This document shows, piece after piece, positions 37,132-54,795 of a stretch of 64,000 bases of DNA; positions within the stretch are counted from its first letter, which is position 1, and each line of letters begins with the position of its first letter. A program made the translations under genes and the position numbers. Source of the DNA: Triglochin maritima. Lineage: Eukaryota; Streptophyta; Magnoliopsida; Alismatales; Juncaginaceae. The stretch covers positions 43,786,201-43,850,200 of the forward strand of contig OY821774.1 in NCBI GenBank assembly GCA_963682175.1. Reading direction: 5' to 3'. The notes beneath the pieces were generated by a model. That model did no database searches, was not told where the DNA came from, and saw nothing but the letters and a program-made list of their open reading frames with translations.

Positions 37132-39431
37132 ATGCATCGAGCTACTCTTCTTCTCCTACTCCCTCCCAAAACCCTAACCCTAACCCTAAAACCCTTCTCC
37201 ACCTCCTCTCTTCCCGACCCCGACGATCCACCCTTCTCCCCCCGCCTCTCCAAACCCAGACTACCACCCAAAGCCGCCCCACCCCACTCCGACCTCCCAT
37301 TCGACTTCCGCTACTCCTACTCGGAAACCAACCCGTCCTTGACCCCCATCGGATTCCGGGAACCGCGCAAGTTCTCGCCTTTTGGGCCGGGGCCGCTGGA
37401 CCGGAAGTGGGACGGCGTGTCGGCGCCGGTCGGGGGAGGGGAAGAGGTGGTGGACTGGGGGGAGGTTGCTGGGAAGAGGAGGGCCGTGCTCGGGGAGCCG
37501 CTCGGGGAGGACGAGGTCGAGGAGCTCGTTGAGAAGTACCGGCATAATGACTGCGTACGGCAAATCAATTTGGGTATCGTGATTTCGATGTGATTTTGCT
37601 TTAGTTTAATATCGTGTTATGGATTTGAATCTGAAACAGTCCTTGTGGAAGTTTATTCATATCATATTGGGGTTAGCAGTTTTTAACTTCATTGGGATTG
37701 TGAATGAAAATGAATCTTAGTAAGTTGAAATGAATGACGAAATGCTATAAAACTGTAAGACTGATTTGGAAGAAAAGGATTTCTTAATTAGAATGGGAAC
37801 ATGCGCGTCTGGAATTCTGGATCATTTGACTGTTGGTGCTGTTATGCCAATCCGATATCAACAAATTATATTTTAGTCCAGCAGTTCTGTCCTGTTTGCA
37901 TTTGTTGACGGATTGGTTCTATGGCTTTCTTAGCTCTCATCTGGGCTTGGTTCTGCTGATGATGCATTAATTTTTCATAATGATATTATTATCAATTAGA
38001 CACTATAAAAATTAGTGTGGTTCTTTGATCTGATGTACAATGTTTTCTAGGGAAGGGAGGAGTGACCCATAACATGATAGATGACATACATAATCATTGG
38101 AAGAGAGCTGAAGCTGTGAGAATCAAATGTCTTGGTGTGCCTACCTTAGACATGGACAATGTTTGCTTCCACCTTGAGGTTTCGACGCACCACACAGGCT
38201 ACATTCTACTCAATTAATGCTCATCTCTTAATTAGTTCCCCTACCTGTTTATTCCCATCTACACAGGATAAAACTGGTGGGGAGATTGTCTATCGTAACA
38301 TTAATATCCTTCTTCTGTACCGGGGCCACAATTATGATCCTAAACAAAGGCCATCCATACCACTGATGCTGTGGAAGCCTCGTGCGCCTATTTATCCGAG
38401 GCTTGTGAAAAATGTCGCTGATGGCTTGACTTTTGAGGGGACCAAGGAAATGAGAAACAGAGGATTGAATTCACCCGCACTAATGAAGCTTAGTGAGTTC
38501 TGTCTCTCTTGTTTTCATTAAAACTTCTTGCAGTTATTTTGTAATTGTTACGAACAACCTCATGGATGTTCAGTTATGCAGCTAGGAACGGTGTATACGT
38601 GAATGTGGTAAAGAAATTGAGGGATGCCTTTGAAACGGATGAGGTTGTGAGGTTGGATTGCAGCAGCATGGATTTAAGTGACTGCAAGAAGATTGGTGTG
38701 AAGCTCAGGGTATAATATATTTTTAAATTTGTTACTGCTACCTCCCTTATGGTACTGATTTTGAAGTTATTTTCCATGCCAAGTTTCTTTATTAATGTAC
38801 AGATAAAACTGAGAATCCAATCTTCTCTTGCATATGGGATTCCCAGTTATTCACCCTATTGAAAAAAAACATCCTTTTTTTAGGAGTTACTACCCTGATT
38901 TTTTGTTTTCTCTTTTCATCTCAAAACTTCCTAGTTCAACCTAATATATTATTTTTATAGTGATATTTCTTTGCCACCTTCAATAGTAGTGATACTTGAC
39001 GACCTGCCCATTCATACTTGTATTTGAGTATGACATGCTTACTTAGACATTCTCATATTTATGTATCTGGTGTAAAGTGAACTACAATCAATCCCATTTT
39101 ATATTTTTGTATTATTTCTTTCATCTTACTTCCAATCTAAAGAGTTGTTGCTGCCTGCCTAAAGCTGAACCTGCAGAACTATATTTCCATTTATCTTGAG
39201 GATTACTGCAACAACAAACTTCACCAATTTATTTTCTGTAATTTTTAATTCTCTGGTATTCTTTCCTCCCATTTTTACTGGATGCCAACCATGTACTATC
39301 TAATTTGGTCACTGCTGCAGGATTTGGTTCCTTGTGTTCCAATTTTGTTCATGATTAGTCAAATTATACTTTGGAGAGGGAAGAAGGTGCATGATAGTGA
39401 ATCTCACGAAACAAATGCAGAGCTTTTATGA
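37132..39431 (+). CDS. CRS2-associated-factor-like CRM-domain splicing factor, probably mitochondrial
   Basis: Five exons join in frame with GT-AG sites: 37132-37573, 38051-38178, 38267-38492, 38582-38709 and 39321-39431, giving 344 aa. The start is the first ATG and begins a transit-peptide-like segment (MHRATLLLLLPP, then PFSTSS). A Pro-rich region follows, then two CRM RNA-binding domains. CRM1 (about 120-225) contains DCVRQINLGKGGVTHNMIDD with its GxGG loop and LYRGHNY. CRM2 (about 245-330) contains TRNGVYVNVV, RLDCSSMDLSDCKKIGVKL, DLVPCVPILF and LWRGKK. CAF and mCSF1 proteins assist group II intron splicing in plastids and mitochondria. The N-terminus favours mitochondria. The gene ends somewhat shorter than the roughly 400 aa of Arabidopsis relatives. 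Confidence 0.9.
37165..37193 (+). repeat. telomere-like CCCTAA run inside exon 1
   Basis: AAAACCCTAACCCTAACCC, followed by TAAAACCC, lies within the transit-peptide codons. It equals three overlapping AAACCCTAA telo-box-type motifs. Confidence 0.9.
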
Positions 39432-41218
39432 ATCCCAAATTCCCTGTGTACATGTCTATGATGACAATCGAGGGTGTCATCCATACTACAGCGTAGGATC
39501 TTTATGCTTAAGAATGATTTTTTTTTTTGCTGAAAATGTATTGACTGACTCAATTTTGGTTTGCTAGCTGGATCAGTAGAAGATGGTTGTATATATGGTG
39601 CATGATTGCAATGGTTATGGACTGGTACAAAAACCAGGTATCAAATTATCTGTTTTAAGTAGCAGAAGTACTTCATATGTAGAAATGGTGATTTGTTTGA
39701 AGAAATGTAATGAAATCAAGTTATAATATTACTTAATTTGCCTAGAGAAAACTAAGTTATAAAAGCTCTACTGGCGCTGGCTTTTGCTGTATTTCCAAGC
39801 ATGCAGTTGTTTCCGTGCTCACATCTTATCCTACACTTCATACACAAAACTAGAAACCAAACTCTCATTTGACTTCTCATTATGGGATCATTAATCCGTC
39901 CACTTGCTTTGCTAAATTATAGTCGTTTCAAACATGCTCAAACATGCTCACCATTTGAGATGTCATTTTGTTTGATACTCTCTCCATGAACATGTAGTCC
40001 ATAATGAAAAAGATAGTCGTGGACTTAGGTTGTGTTTGGAAACATGAAATTAAGAAGATAATGCCCAAGCTTAATTAGGAACTAGTGTTGACGTGATGAA
40101 GAGTAGGTACTTTAATGTAGGAGTTATACGTACCAACGAGTCTAGCTACAATAGTACAGATGCTTCTAATTTTTATTATTTTATACAAAATGTATTTATC
40201 GATCTCAGGCGTTTTATTGTGTTCTTAATATTGCTGAACACTCCTATATCAAGCATATCAAGCAATCTGCTTTGTAAGTAGACGTGGTTTCTTCAAAATG
40301 AAATAAGATATTTATATCTTTTTTCTTTACTTGTGCATTGCAGAATGCCAGAAAGCGACTATAAAAGACAAAAAAAAGAGAAATGTGACTGCAAAACCCT
40401 TATAATATGGTAGTCGAATTGATGACCGGTTCATATAAGATTCATATGTTTAGATATCATCATATACATCTAGAAAGTCAGTATGCTTTGGAAGAAACTT
40501 GTACAAAAGAAAGAGAAAAATGTGAATATGTTATCACAATACCTCAAAAGTTATCCTATTATGTTAAAATTGAGTTTGAATCCAGTTTAATTTTTTTATT
40601 GAAATTTATGATTTTTTTATAGTAAACGGTTTCGTATTCGATTTTTGAAAATGGCCACTACTGTTTTAATTTTCATATTTTGCCTAATATTTTTAGGACT
40701 TATATTTTGCTAAAAAATATTATTTTTTCATTATTGTTTTGATTTTTTTCATATTGTTAATTGTTCGTGGTATCAACCAACCTATCCCCCCACCCATTCA
40801 ACCGCCAGCCTCTCCTTCTCTTCCCCAGTAGAAGTCGTTTGTGATCTTGCCTCTAATCTTTTGCTTACCATCAAGTCTTACCAAAAAAAAAAATTCAATT
40901 GAAAATTCAATTAATCTGAATCTCATTTTTTGTAATGAAGAACTTTATTTTAAGGATGTGATTTTTAGCTTGAATACCGTTTATTTATAAACATAAGAAC
41001 AAAAGGTTAAGTTTAAAATGAATTGTTAACCTTGATCCTGTAAAGCATTGCAAAGTTGCATATCATGATGAAGTTTAAGACCCCAGCCAGAAAGACGAAA
41101 ACAGGGTTGGGAAATTGATACCATGACCTAGTGTCAACGTGTACTGACAAGTATTGACAAGGAAACCTACCTAGTATCTGAAAAAGATATGTGAAAATAA
41201 AATGAGACTACCAAATTG
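39432..41218. other. intergenic region with FLS2 upstream block B
   Basis: No gene is supported. About 39826-40260 is paralogous to 5040-5470 (block B). A sentence-like stretch at 40285-40345 (GTGGTTTCTTCAAAATGAAATAAG) recurs near 41461-41520. The remainder is AT-rich. Confidence 0.65.
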
Positions 41219-41300
41219 CCAACTTCAATAAACCACCTTGTGTTGTGTTGTCCATTTAAATATTGCCTGGCTGACTTTGACGTGTTGTAGATACGAATAA
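41219..41300. other. unoccupied MULE-1 target site (paralogous empty site)
   Basis: CAACTTCAATAAACCACC through TTTAAATATTG and on to GTTGTAGATACGAATAAAC matches positions 1-46 joined to 4689-4730, without the 4.6-kb element. Confidence 0.88.
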
Positions 41301-41733
41301 ACTATTTGAGAAACGAGTGGTTCCTCGCTAATTTGGAAGAAATAATTGGAATCTTGATTTTCAAAGAAGAGCACAATCTTTATTTTCTTGAAATGCTGAT
41401 AAACATTAAGGTTGGATCACGTAGTGTGAACCAGTTCAACCCATTCAAGTTGGTGTCTTGAGTGGTTTCTTTAACATGAAATAAGATATTCATATTTTTT
41501 TTTCTTTACTGTGCTGCATTTCGGATGTTATACATGTTATACATGTTACTAAACCCCACCCACCCCTAGCCATAGGAAATGGTCAAATACTTCCAAATCC
41601 GTACATAGCAATAAGCAAGCCAACTTGTAAAGCTTCTCTCAATAATTGATGTCTTCATTCTTATCCAACTCATGCCGGTCAGAAAAAAACACCAGTGCGT
41701 GACTCAGTCACTCAGAGTCAACTCATTTCATAG

Positions 41734-45569
<3,836 letters not shown>

Positions 45570-45764
45570 ATGTAATTGGTGTGAAATTTTGGAGTCCCTT
45601 GAACTTCCACTTGATGTGAGTAGGTTTTGGTGTAAGTTTGTTATCACAACTGATGACATGTTGTGTCAAAATGTGGTCTAGAATTTCAAATTTGATTACT
45701 CAATTACCAAAGCCCATGAAATGGCTTTGGAAGAAGAACGTAGGCCCTGTAAATTAGTTGAATT
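45570..45764. other. 3' flank of FLS2-like copy 2
   Basis: Matches the 3' flank of copy 1 (9074-9280). The homology stops where the LARD begins, near 45760. Confidence 0.7.
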
Positions 45765-46029
45765 TGTTATAAAATAACCATCAAGTAAAAAGACAAGAGG
45801 TTAAAGTAGAATGGGGGGAGTTGTATTTCATTTCATTGTCTTCTTCTACTATGACATTACAATGACTTTTATTTATATACTTAGAAATACATAAGAGTTA
45901 CAAGGAGGTAAATGATGAATTAGTACAAATCAATACAATTTAATACAAATGAATATATTTGAATGAGAAATATGTTACAACATAAGAATTGAATGGAAGG
46001 TGTATCATCAACTCTATATTATTGTTTCA
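45765..46029 (-). repeat. LARD 3' LTR
   Basis: About 265 bp, TG...CA form. The boundary at 46029 is inferred from the purine tract. Confidence 0.65.
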
Positions 46030-48301
46030 TAGCACTCCCTCTTGGATGATCGTCTTTTGATATACACTTTTTGATTTGTCTCGTTAAAACCTTGCCAAGA
46101 AAAACTATGCGGGACAAAACTTGGTGAAAGGAAAAAAGAATGTATAGCGTATAATTCCCCCCCCCCCCCAATTCAACATACATTTATAACACTCTTTTTA
46201 GACAATATGCGTTATGTTCATGTCTTGTTAAAAATCTTCCAACAAAACATTGTGGGAAAAAATAGTTAAGGAATAGAGTGAATAACATACGCCGACAAAA
46301 TTGCACGTACAAGCTGCCTCATTAAAAACCTTTAACCAATAAAATATTTTAGGACAAAAAATGGAAAAAAAAGAAAAAAGATTGCAACTACAAGCCTTTC
46401 GGGCCTTATCCTTCAGGGACGATAAATACAAATTCGTTCTCCTGATTAGTAGTTTACCAAACTTACGAATATATTTTACAAAGTTCTTAACACAAAAGTG
46501 CATGAGAATTCAATAAACAAATACATCATAGTTTAACGGATTTGATGAATATTTACTATATTTCACTTAGATAATAAGATTGTGAAATATGTTTGCACAA
46601 TATTTTTCTTCAAATGATATACTGGGAATAACATATACTGTGGTAACTTTTGCAAAATATGAATATATTACCACAAAAGATATTACTTATGGACAATTAA
46701 AGATGTCTTATATTTATATTGATGTCATAGCGATATGAGAATGTAAGAATCAATAACTGATTCACCAACTTACATAAAATTGTAATGAGTCCACATAATG
46801 ATACCAAATAGTTTGTGATAATAATTGATGTGGATCGGATATGTAGGAAACATCACTAATGTAAATCTTTATCGCATGATTGAAAATTGGTAGATCATTG
46901 AACGTCATCTAAATATTTTTAGAGGAACATTATGCTTAGATAAAACATTCGCTATGAACCTTATTAGGTTTCAAGTTATAAGAAAATCTTCATGACGTTC
47001 TGATAATGAACTTCAGGTCCTATTACAATTGGATCTTTGTCAATATACAATAGACGTCCTTTGTTAGTGTGCTTTCAAGGTGAGCATTTTAGTAGAATAT
47101 TTTTCTTTATTATTATTATCTTTCTACAATTGAATCATTGTATCAATTCTCTTCTGTGGAATGTTCGAACTTCAGGTCGAAAACAAAAAAAAATTGTCTT
47201 TTAAATATTTCACAAGTTTTCCAAAAACTCTGCAGGAGGTCCTATGACATCAAGTCATTAGCATGTAATAAGTATAATAAATAATAGTAAATTTTATTAT
47301 TGGGTAAAACATATGGACGAATAAGATCAACTTCGTCTCATTCTTCGGGATGACTTTGATGAAGATGTTATATGCACACTCTTACTTGCTTCTTCATATT
47401 GTGTTTTTCTCAAAATTTGTATAGTGCATCTTTTGATTCTTGTCATTATAAAATATAGTTTGTCATCTTAGTCCTTCAAGAACTCTCATATAAGTACCAA
47501 TATTAAATGACTTATAAAACATTAAAGTCACAACACATCTTATATGCACATCATAATGATCATGTAATAAAACATATTATCAATATTACGAGAGAATGAG
47601 TAACATCACGATGGATGTTGGGTCTTGCGAATACCCTTATATTACTTCTCGCTTTATAATGTATCGCATTGTTATTTCTTTTTGTATCCTTCAGGGATAT
47701 AGTTTCAAAAATCAGGACTACAAATCCAAATATTTATTCAGCGAGTTTATTCTATATTGTTCGCCTTTTGTTTATATCAAATACGAATGCTTCTGGTATT
47801 CTTATAATATCATAGGTTTTGAATCTAATTTTTCTCTCGAGATAACATGCTATTAAGAAGGTGAATGAATTGTCGACAATAATTTTAATAATTATTTAAT
47901 ATCTCTCGTATCAACATATATAGATGATTGCAAGTTTTACGTCAATAATAATCAAATCCTTGTCGTTTCATAAAACTTTAGGATTTGACCGTTCTGTATC
48001 CCCAAAATTTCTTTTGTTTAGCAGTTGTATTTATTTTATCGGGTTTATATTCTTCAGGAATATCCTCTTCAGGAGGTGCGATGAGTGACTAACTTTTATT
48101 TTATTTCCACAAATAATATATGTTCCAGTTCACGCTTCTGGCGTGGGATCAACTCAAATATATTTTATCCTGTGGAGATCTCAAGTACTTTATGTTATGT
48201 GTATTATGTCAAGTAATGCACGACTTAGTCACTCATTTGTGATCAATAAATATGTATGACAATTACTTGCTAGATATTGCAAAATAATAATTTTATGAAC
48301 T

Positions 48302-49010
48302 TAATGTTCAATCATACTTTTACGTATGTATTCTTTTATGAATTTCAGGTTCAATCATACTGTTACGTATGTATTCTTTTATGAACTTCAGGTTCAATCA
48401 TACTTGTATGTATATTCTTGTAACGTCCCGTCCCTGAGCCCGCACTGAGCTCGAGTCCCAATCCGTCACCCATACGCTCACTAACTCACAACACCCACCT
48501 ATTGTCACAAAACTTAAGTTGGTAAGTGTTATGGTAGTGGACTCATGTCATTATATCTCACCCCAACATTCTCATGTTACGCAATGTGAGACTAAACTTG
48601 GGGGTGTTACAAACTATCTCATTTGAACACCTGACGTCCTCGTCAGGGTCAACCCAATCAGTCACCATGCGTTGTGGGATTCTAGAGGTGACTCCCACCC
48701 TTTTGGTGTAGCACTTAGCCCACAATTCCGGCTGGTTCAGGATCTGATACCATCTGTAACGTCCCATCCCTAAGCCCGGGTCCCGGTCCGTCACCCATAC
48801 ACCCACTGGCCTACAACACTCACCTATTGCCACAAAACTTAAGTTGGTAAGTGTTATGGTAGTGGACTCATGTCATTATATCTCACCCCAACATTCTAAT
48901 GTTAGGCAATGTAGGACTAAACTTGGGAGTGTTACAATTCTTTTGTGAACTTTAGGTTCAATCATACTTGTACGTATATTCTTTCATGAACTTCAGGTTC
49001 AATATAGTAT
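48302..49010. repeat. 41-bp tandem repeat of the LARD interior, split by the TRIM
   Basis: About five units close to TTTTATGAACTTCAGGTTCA followed by ATCATACTTGTACGTATATTC. Three lie before and two after the TRIM insertion. Confidence 0.85.
48419..48936 (-). mobile_element. TRIM retrotransposon nested in the LARD
   Basis: Direct repeats lie at 48419-48611 (193 bp) and 48755-48936 (182 bp). Both begin TGTAACGTCCC and end GTGTTACA. The 5-bp target duplication ATTCT is at 48414-48418 and 48937-48941. Next to the right repeat is GGATCTGATACCA, which on the minus strand is a TGGTATCAGATCC primer-binding site. The 143-bp interior is non-coding. Confidence 0.93.
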
Positions 49011-51090
49011 ATTTTTTGGCATTCTTTAAGTTTCTATCTTCTCCACCTAATGCTAGAAATTGTACATCACACACACACATATATATAATATTATTGGATT
49101 GATAATAAATATTTAGCCCTTCAGAAGCTTTAAATTGCAGGAGGGAAAACAATTTATTTATTATTGTACAAGTAAAGTAAGTGAGTATTTATAATATGAT
49201 ATTGGTATAAAGAAATATTAGCAGATATGCACGTTGATAAACTATGTCTAAATTATATCAGCCATAAATATGAACAATAAGAAGTGTTCAATGATTTTAC
49301 CATTTTTGATATCCCAAAGTGATCTATATTTGAGACATACTCTAGCAAGAGAGAGACTCTCATTTATTGTGCAAATCGGTAGACAAACTTGACCTCATTT
49401 TTGTTCGTCTGATAGAAGTCAACAGAGTTATCTAAAGCTTCACAAAAATAATACCAATGATGACATCCATAATTAATATAATAGATGATTTTATTTAGGC
49501 ACTTCTGGAAATGTTTCGTCTCACTGAAGTCATCTTTATTTCATACTTCTTATTTGCACAATTTTTAGTTCACTACTTATGCTCTTTTTTCACGATACTT
49601 TGTAGTGTGTGCTTCCTACACACACAAAATAAAGAAGAAATGTATCGTGATTTTCTAACATCTCTCATGACCTTCAATCATCGGCAATGCATAACCCAAA
49701 ACTTTTGGGTTTTTGACTCTGTACTACTACTAGAGTATTATGTCATTAATTTGTAAAATGATCAATAAAATATTTCTCTTTTACTACTAAACTCTATATA
49801 TCTATGGTCTTCTGCCACAATGTTTGATTTAGAGATCGACATGCATTTTTACTCAATTAGTTATTTACACATCGTTTTGACGGTCATACGAATCATTCAC
49901 TGATTATCATAAAATTTATAACCTCTTTAAATGAATAATCTCTAAATCTTTGTATAGTAGCATTACATGAATATTAAGATATTCACCTTCTGGGTCAATG
50001 CATTTCATTTTCAATAACAATGATCACTTGTAACATGGTAATTCAAATTCCACTATAATATAACACATTGTATTATATATATACATTTATCAAAATGGGT
50101 ATTATGTGTTCACGAGATGAATGCTCATAATAGTTGTGAATAATCATGTGATGCATCAAAATTAACAAGTAGTAATCACATGCTTGAACCACTTTACAAA
50201 TACTCTTTTAATCAACATGATACTAAGAATTCATATAACTTATACGTGTGAATCATTTGATTCTTAATGATTGTAATAAATTAAGATTAATTGGCATGAA
50301 TTTACATTTAAAAGTATGCATAAAAGACATGACAAACATTGAAAGTACATTATGTCTAGTAAATCATATGCATTAAGTGGGTAATGAAATCAAATTGGTA
50401 GTGTCTCATTATCAAAACACAATTTGCAAAGAATACGTATATCATAGACAAGAAAAAGAGAGTTCTGAAGGTATTTTTCAGAACAAGGTTAAATTGATAA
50501 CCATTATAGAAAGAGTCGAAATAAAGAATAATAAATTTTTAACACATCAATTGTCAACCAATCATCTCGTAGTCCCTATTTGCACAATTTCTATTCCATC
50601 GACCATGAATTTTTTCTTCCATAACACTTTAGCACGTGCTTCAGGAACAAAACCAAAGTCACTAGAGCAAATATTGTGGTCATACAACAACTAATACTCA
50701 TGCTTTTAGAGCACAAGTAATCTAGGCGTAAGCTTTTTAAAAAAAAGTCTTTTTTGGCTTTGTACTACTACTGGAGTATCGGATTATTAGCTTGCATGGT
50801 GGATAGAATCGTTTTCCTTTTACATCTCAAGTATTTGTGGTCTTCTAGCCACAAAGTTTTATTTGGAAAACAATACGATGGACCACACAAATTTACTCAT
50901 TAGCACATCATTCTGATATCTATATAAATCTTTTAAGGATTGCTATAAAAGTGACGTGTCTTCTTATACTTAAGTACTCGGTCTCTTAAATATTACACAA
51001 GAGATGTCATGTAATATCAATAGTAAAATTTTGCATTATCGGCGGAAGAACATCTATATATTTTCAGTAATATTTCAGCTAAGATCGAAC

Positions 51091-52727
51091 TATTACTTTT
51101 GGGCTAAATAATCACTAATATGTTTTGATGATTAACTAACATATCAATAAACACATGTAATCCTTTCATATCATCACATACATATATTGTATTTCTAACA
51201 TTTCAGGAACCAAGTATGGATTAAAACAAGAAATGTAGAATGAAGAGTAGATAAGTTTATATTTCTTGTAATTAGGTTATAATGTAATTTTGCACTTGAA
51301 ATCATTGATAAATTGCATTGCATAACCATTAGGGAACCTATAAAAGTCTCACATTTAAGTCCATATCAAATTGACTTCAATAGGACATCGACGAAACTTA
51401 GAAAATTCCTTAGAACAGGTTTTCTTAGTCCAAACGGTCGACCGGAATGCCATATGGTTCGACCAAAATTCAACACTCCCATTCCTTTTCCAAACGGTTG
51501 ACCAGACTTTCCTTTAGTTCGACCGATTCCTTATTGTGCCTTCACAAGCTTATTCGGTCGACCAAACCCTTTCCCTTGGTCGACCGTGTCACTTTGTCTA
51601 GTTGAAACAACCCAATTCGACCGATACACGTCTCACTCTCCTATCATATCTTGACACGTGTTCTGGTTAGAGTAGAAACCGGTCGACCGAAAGCTTATTT
51701 GGTTCGACCGATTCGTTTCTGTATTGGTCTTAAATATGACTGTTATACTTGTCGTATTTACCAACGGTCGTATGCACATACTCAACTAACCACTATTTTA
51801 GATTTGGTCTATCGGTCGACCGAGACCTTTTATACGGTCGACCGATTCATAAAACTCTCCAGCTCCAATTTTTTTTTGTCGTTTTCGGTTGGACTACATC
51901 TCTATCTTGTTCGACCGTTAGCTCATTTCCACAGTTTCATCCTGACCAGCCAAATTCTCCAAACAGTCAACCAAACCTTACATTTGTTCGACTGTTCACT
52001 TAAGTTCTAGTCCAGTTGGTTCGACTGTCTGCACCTTGTGTTCGAACAAATTCTTATTTTTCTCTAATCGGTCGACCGATTGACCCAATCCGGTCAACTA
52101 TTGGTGTCCAGATTTGTGTCATGTCTTTCACTGTCTTGTGTATTTTTACACAACTCAATCCCAATATAATCCCAACGGCTAGATTAAGTTGAGAGCTTAT
52201 AAATAGAGCTGAGAACAAACTTCTAAGGTTACCAATCTTTCTCAAAGCTCAAATATTCTTACTACTCACATTTTTTCTCTAAACTTCCTTGTGCTCATAT
52301 CTTCCCACTTGAAATCACTCTTATTGATTGCATCATTCATTTCAAGTGCCCAAGAATAGTTTGATAAAGTAATTTCTTCAAGAGTTGTACTAGCTTCCGG
52401 AGTGAAGCTCTTCTCGGATTGTGAGAAGGTGGTCCAAGCTAGGCATGGGTGTTCACAAAGTTTGTGGTGTAAAGGCGTGATCTCGGCCCGCAACGGAGAT
52501 TAGATTAGTGGAGGACGCAAAGTTGCGGGAGGAAAAACAATTCGTAAGAGAGGACTAGGATCTGGTGGTTGGATCCAAACCTCTATACATCCGGTTTTGT
52601 GGTTTGCTTATCTCTCATACACTTTTATTATTATAGCATTTAACTTGCTATTCTAGTTTAAAGAACTTAATTAGTCTATTCACCCCCTCCCCCCTTAGAC
52701 TAATAGTAGGGCACATTAGATCCTACA
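51091..52727 (+). mobile_element. solo LTR A, about 1.6 kb, with GGTCGACC array
   Basis: The 5-bp repeat CGAAC at 51086-51090 and 52728-52732 flanks it. The start is TATTACTTTT and the end GATCCTACA. A TATA box TATAAATAG lies near 52199. The downstream part, with the run of CACCCCCTCCCCCC before the end, resembles the R-U5 of Sirevirus-type copia LTRs. Between 51430 and 52090 about a dozen GGTCGACC, GTTCGACC or similar motifs occur upstream of the TATA box. No internal domain or second LTR is present. The left boundary is less sure than the right. Confidence 0.62.
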
Positions 52728-54795
52728 CGAACGAGGTCAACCACATCAAATATAAGTATGTTTTCTATATCATGAGATATGTATGCATCACATCAACTAT
52801 AAGCACACACAAATTACATCTGACTTTGCTTATAAATTAATTTCCATTAAACATAATGTCAACAACAAAACAAATATTGTAAGATGGTGCCTCAAATTTC
52901 TTTGCAATATACCATATTATATCACTTATACATTTGTAACAAAAATAAATCGCATGTGCTCAAGAGATGTATCTATGGCATGAGCGTAAATAAGTGATGA
53001 TGACACTTTTATATAGAAGGTACAATTTGAAACATCAAAATATCGTTAATTCCAATCAAAAGAATCTCTAAGTAAAAAAACAAAAAAATCATATGTTAAT
53101 ATAGGAAAAATTTGTAAAAAAAAATCCTAGATTAATGAATCCTTAATCCATCTCACGTGAAGAGGAAAGGTCCAAAAAAATATACCAGGCATTTGAGCCT
53201 TAAATAGGAATGGACTATAATGATTAGTATCCCAAAAAATCATTTACGCTCATGCAAACCTAGAAAAGAAAACGGTCAACCACCGTTCATGCATGACCCA
53301 TCATCGAACAATATGGAAAAACATGAAAGAAATACAAATATTTACAACTTAAGCACTTGTTTTCCTCTAGACCAAACGACAAAAGAAAAATATCATCTTT
53401 TGAAGGGGAAATTGAAGTACAATATTTATTCACAAACTATTTAGGTGGGCCGCACATGAACCAAAAATCAGACCTTCGTTTATGCATGGCTTTATCTTTA
53501 ATTTCTTTGAAAACGTGGCTATTAAAGAGAACAAAAAAAGAAAGATATGCACAAACCAATACTTTGAATATTCAAATGTTTACAAGTGCCAAAACAAACA
53601 AAATCACATATCATGAGTGCCAAAGATATGATTTGTTACCTTAGACGATACCTACAATGCTACCAGGACATCGTGTTGATAACGTGTTATAAAATAATGA
53701 TCCAGTAAAAGGACAAGAGGTTGAGGGAGAATGTGGGAAGTTGTATTTCGTTTCATTGTCTTCTTCTACTTGGACATTTCAATGGCTTTTATTTATGGTT
53801 AATATTCAAATAGTTGGCAATGTTAGCTAGTCGTTATGGTTAAGATTCCCCCGCAAACGAACTGGGGTTGGCTCCATGAGTTTGGATCGGAGAAGATTGA
53901 AGCGCGTAGTGGATAGTCCTTTAGTGAATATGTCGGCTGTTTGATTGATTGTGGAGATGAATTGATCTTGAAGATGCTTGCAAGAAACACGTTCACGAAC
54001 GAAGTGGTAGTCAATTTCGATGTATTTGGTGAGAGCGTGGAAGACATGATTTGTTGTGAGGTAGATGGCAGAGAGGTTGTCGAACCACAAAGTTGGAGGA
54101 AGTGAGGAAGAAAAGCCCAATTCATGCAGAAGTGATTGGAGCCAAATGACTTCACATGTAGCATTTGTAAGACCTTTATATTCAGATTCAGTACTGGAAC
54201 GAGCAACAACGTGTTGTTTCTTAGAGCTCCAGGATATGAGATTTGGTCCAAGGAATATGCAAAACCTGCTAATTGAGAGACGATCATCAGGATCACCAAC
54301 CCAATCTGCATCTGAGTAGGCATGGATCCTACAAGAGGGAGCACGAATTAGTTGGAGGCCAATATTAATCGTATGCTTGAGATACCTGAGTATTCATTTA
54401 ACGCTTGTCCAATGAGCTATGGAGGGGTTATGCATGAATTGACAAGCTTGATTGACTGCAAATGCAATATCGGGACAAGTTAAAGTTAAATATTGAAGAG
54501 CACCAACAACACTACGATAAGTAGAGGGATCAGAGAAGGGCTCAGAGTAGCATTGGGAGAGCTTGGATCCGGCTGCTACTGAAGTTTGGATGGGCTTGGC
54601 ATTCGTCATGTGATGGCGATGGAGAAGATCAAAAATATATTTGGACTGAGGTAGATGGAGACCATTGTTAACACAATGCACTTCAACACCAAGGAAAAAT
54701 TTAAGGGCCCAAGGTCCTTCATGGAAGATTTGTTTATTAAGAGTTGTGATAAGAGAATTGAGAGGAGTTGCATGACTTCCTGTTAGAATAATATC

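Larger units (their letters stand above)
45765..53796 (-). mobile_element. LARD-type non-coding LTR element, 5' LTR truncated
   Basis: A terminal sequence TGTTATAAAATAA... at 45765-46029 (about 265 bp) recurs at 53685-53796, where it stops abruptly at the Copia-3 remnant. On the minus strand the right copy is followed by CGTTATCAACACGATGTC, a primer-site position. The purine tract CCAAGAGGGAGTGC precedes the left LTR. The 7.6-kb interior has no gag or pol frames. It contains a TRIM (48419-48936) and a solo LTR (51091-52727). Two diverged copies of an internal block occur near 49700-49900 and 50735-50940. Length and lack of coding suit a large retrotransposon derivative. Confidence 0.75.

Noticed and set aside
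51240..52727. TGTAGAATG at 51236 as the start of solo LTR A (giving TGTAG...CTACA ends)
   Set aside because: Attractive ends, but the flanks show no target duplication; starting at 51091 gives the exact CGAAC repeat. The choice is not certain.
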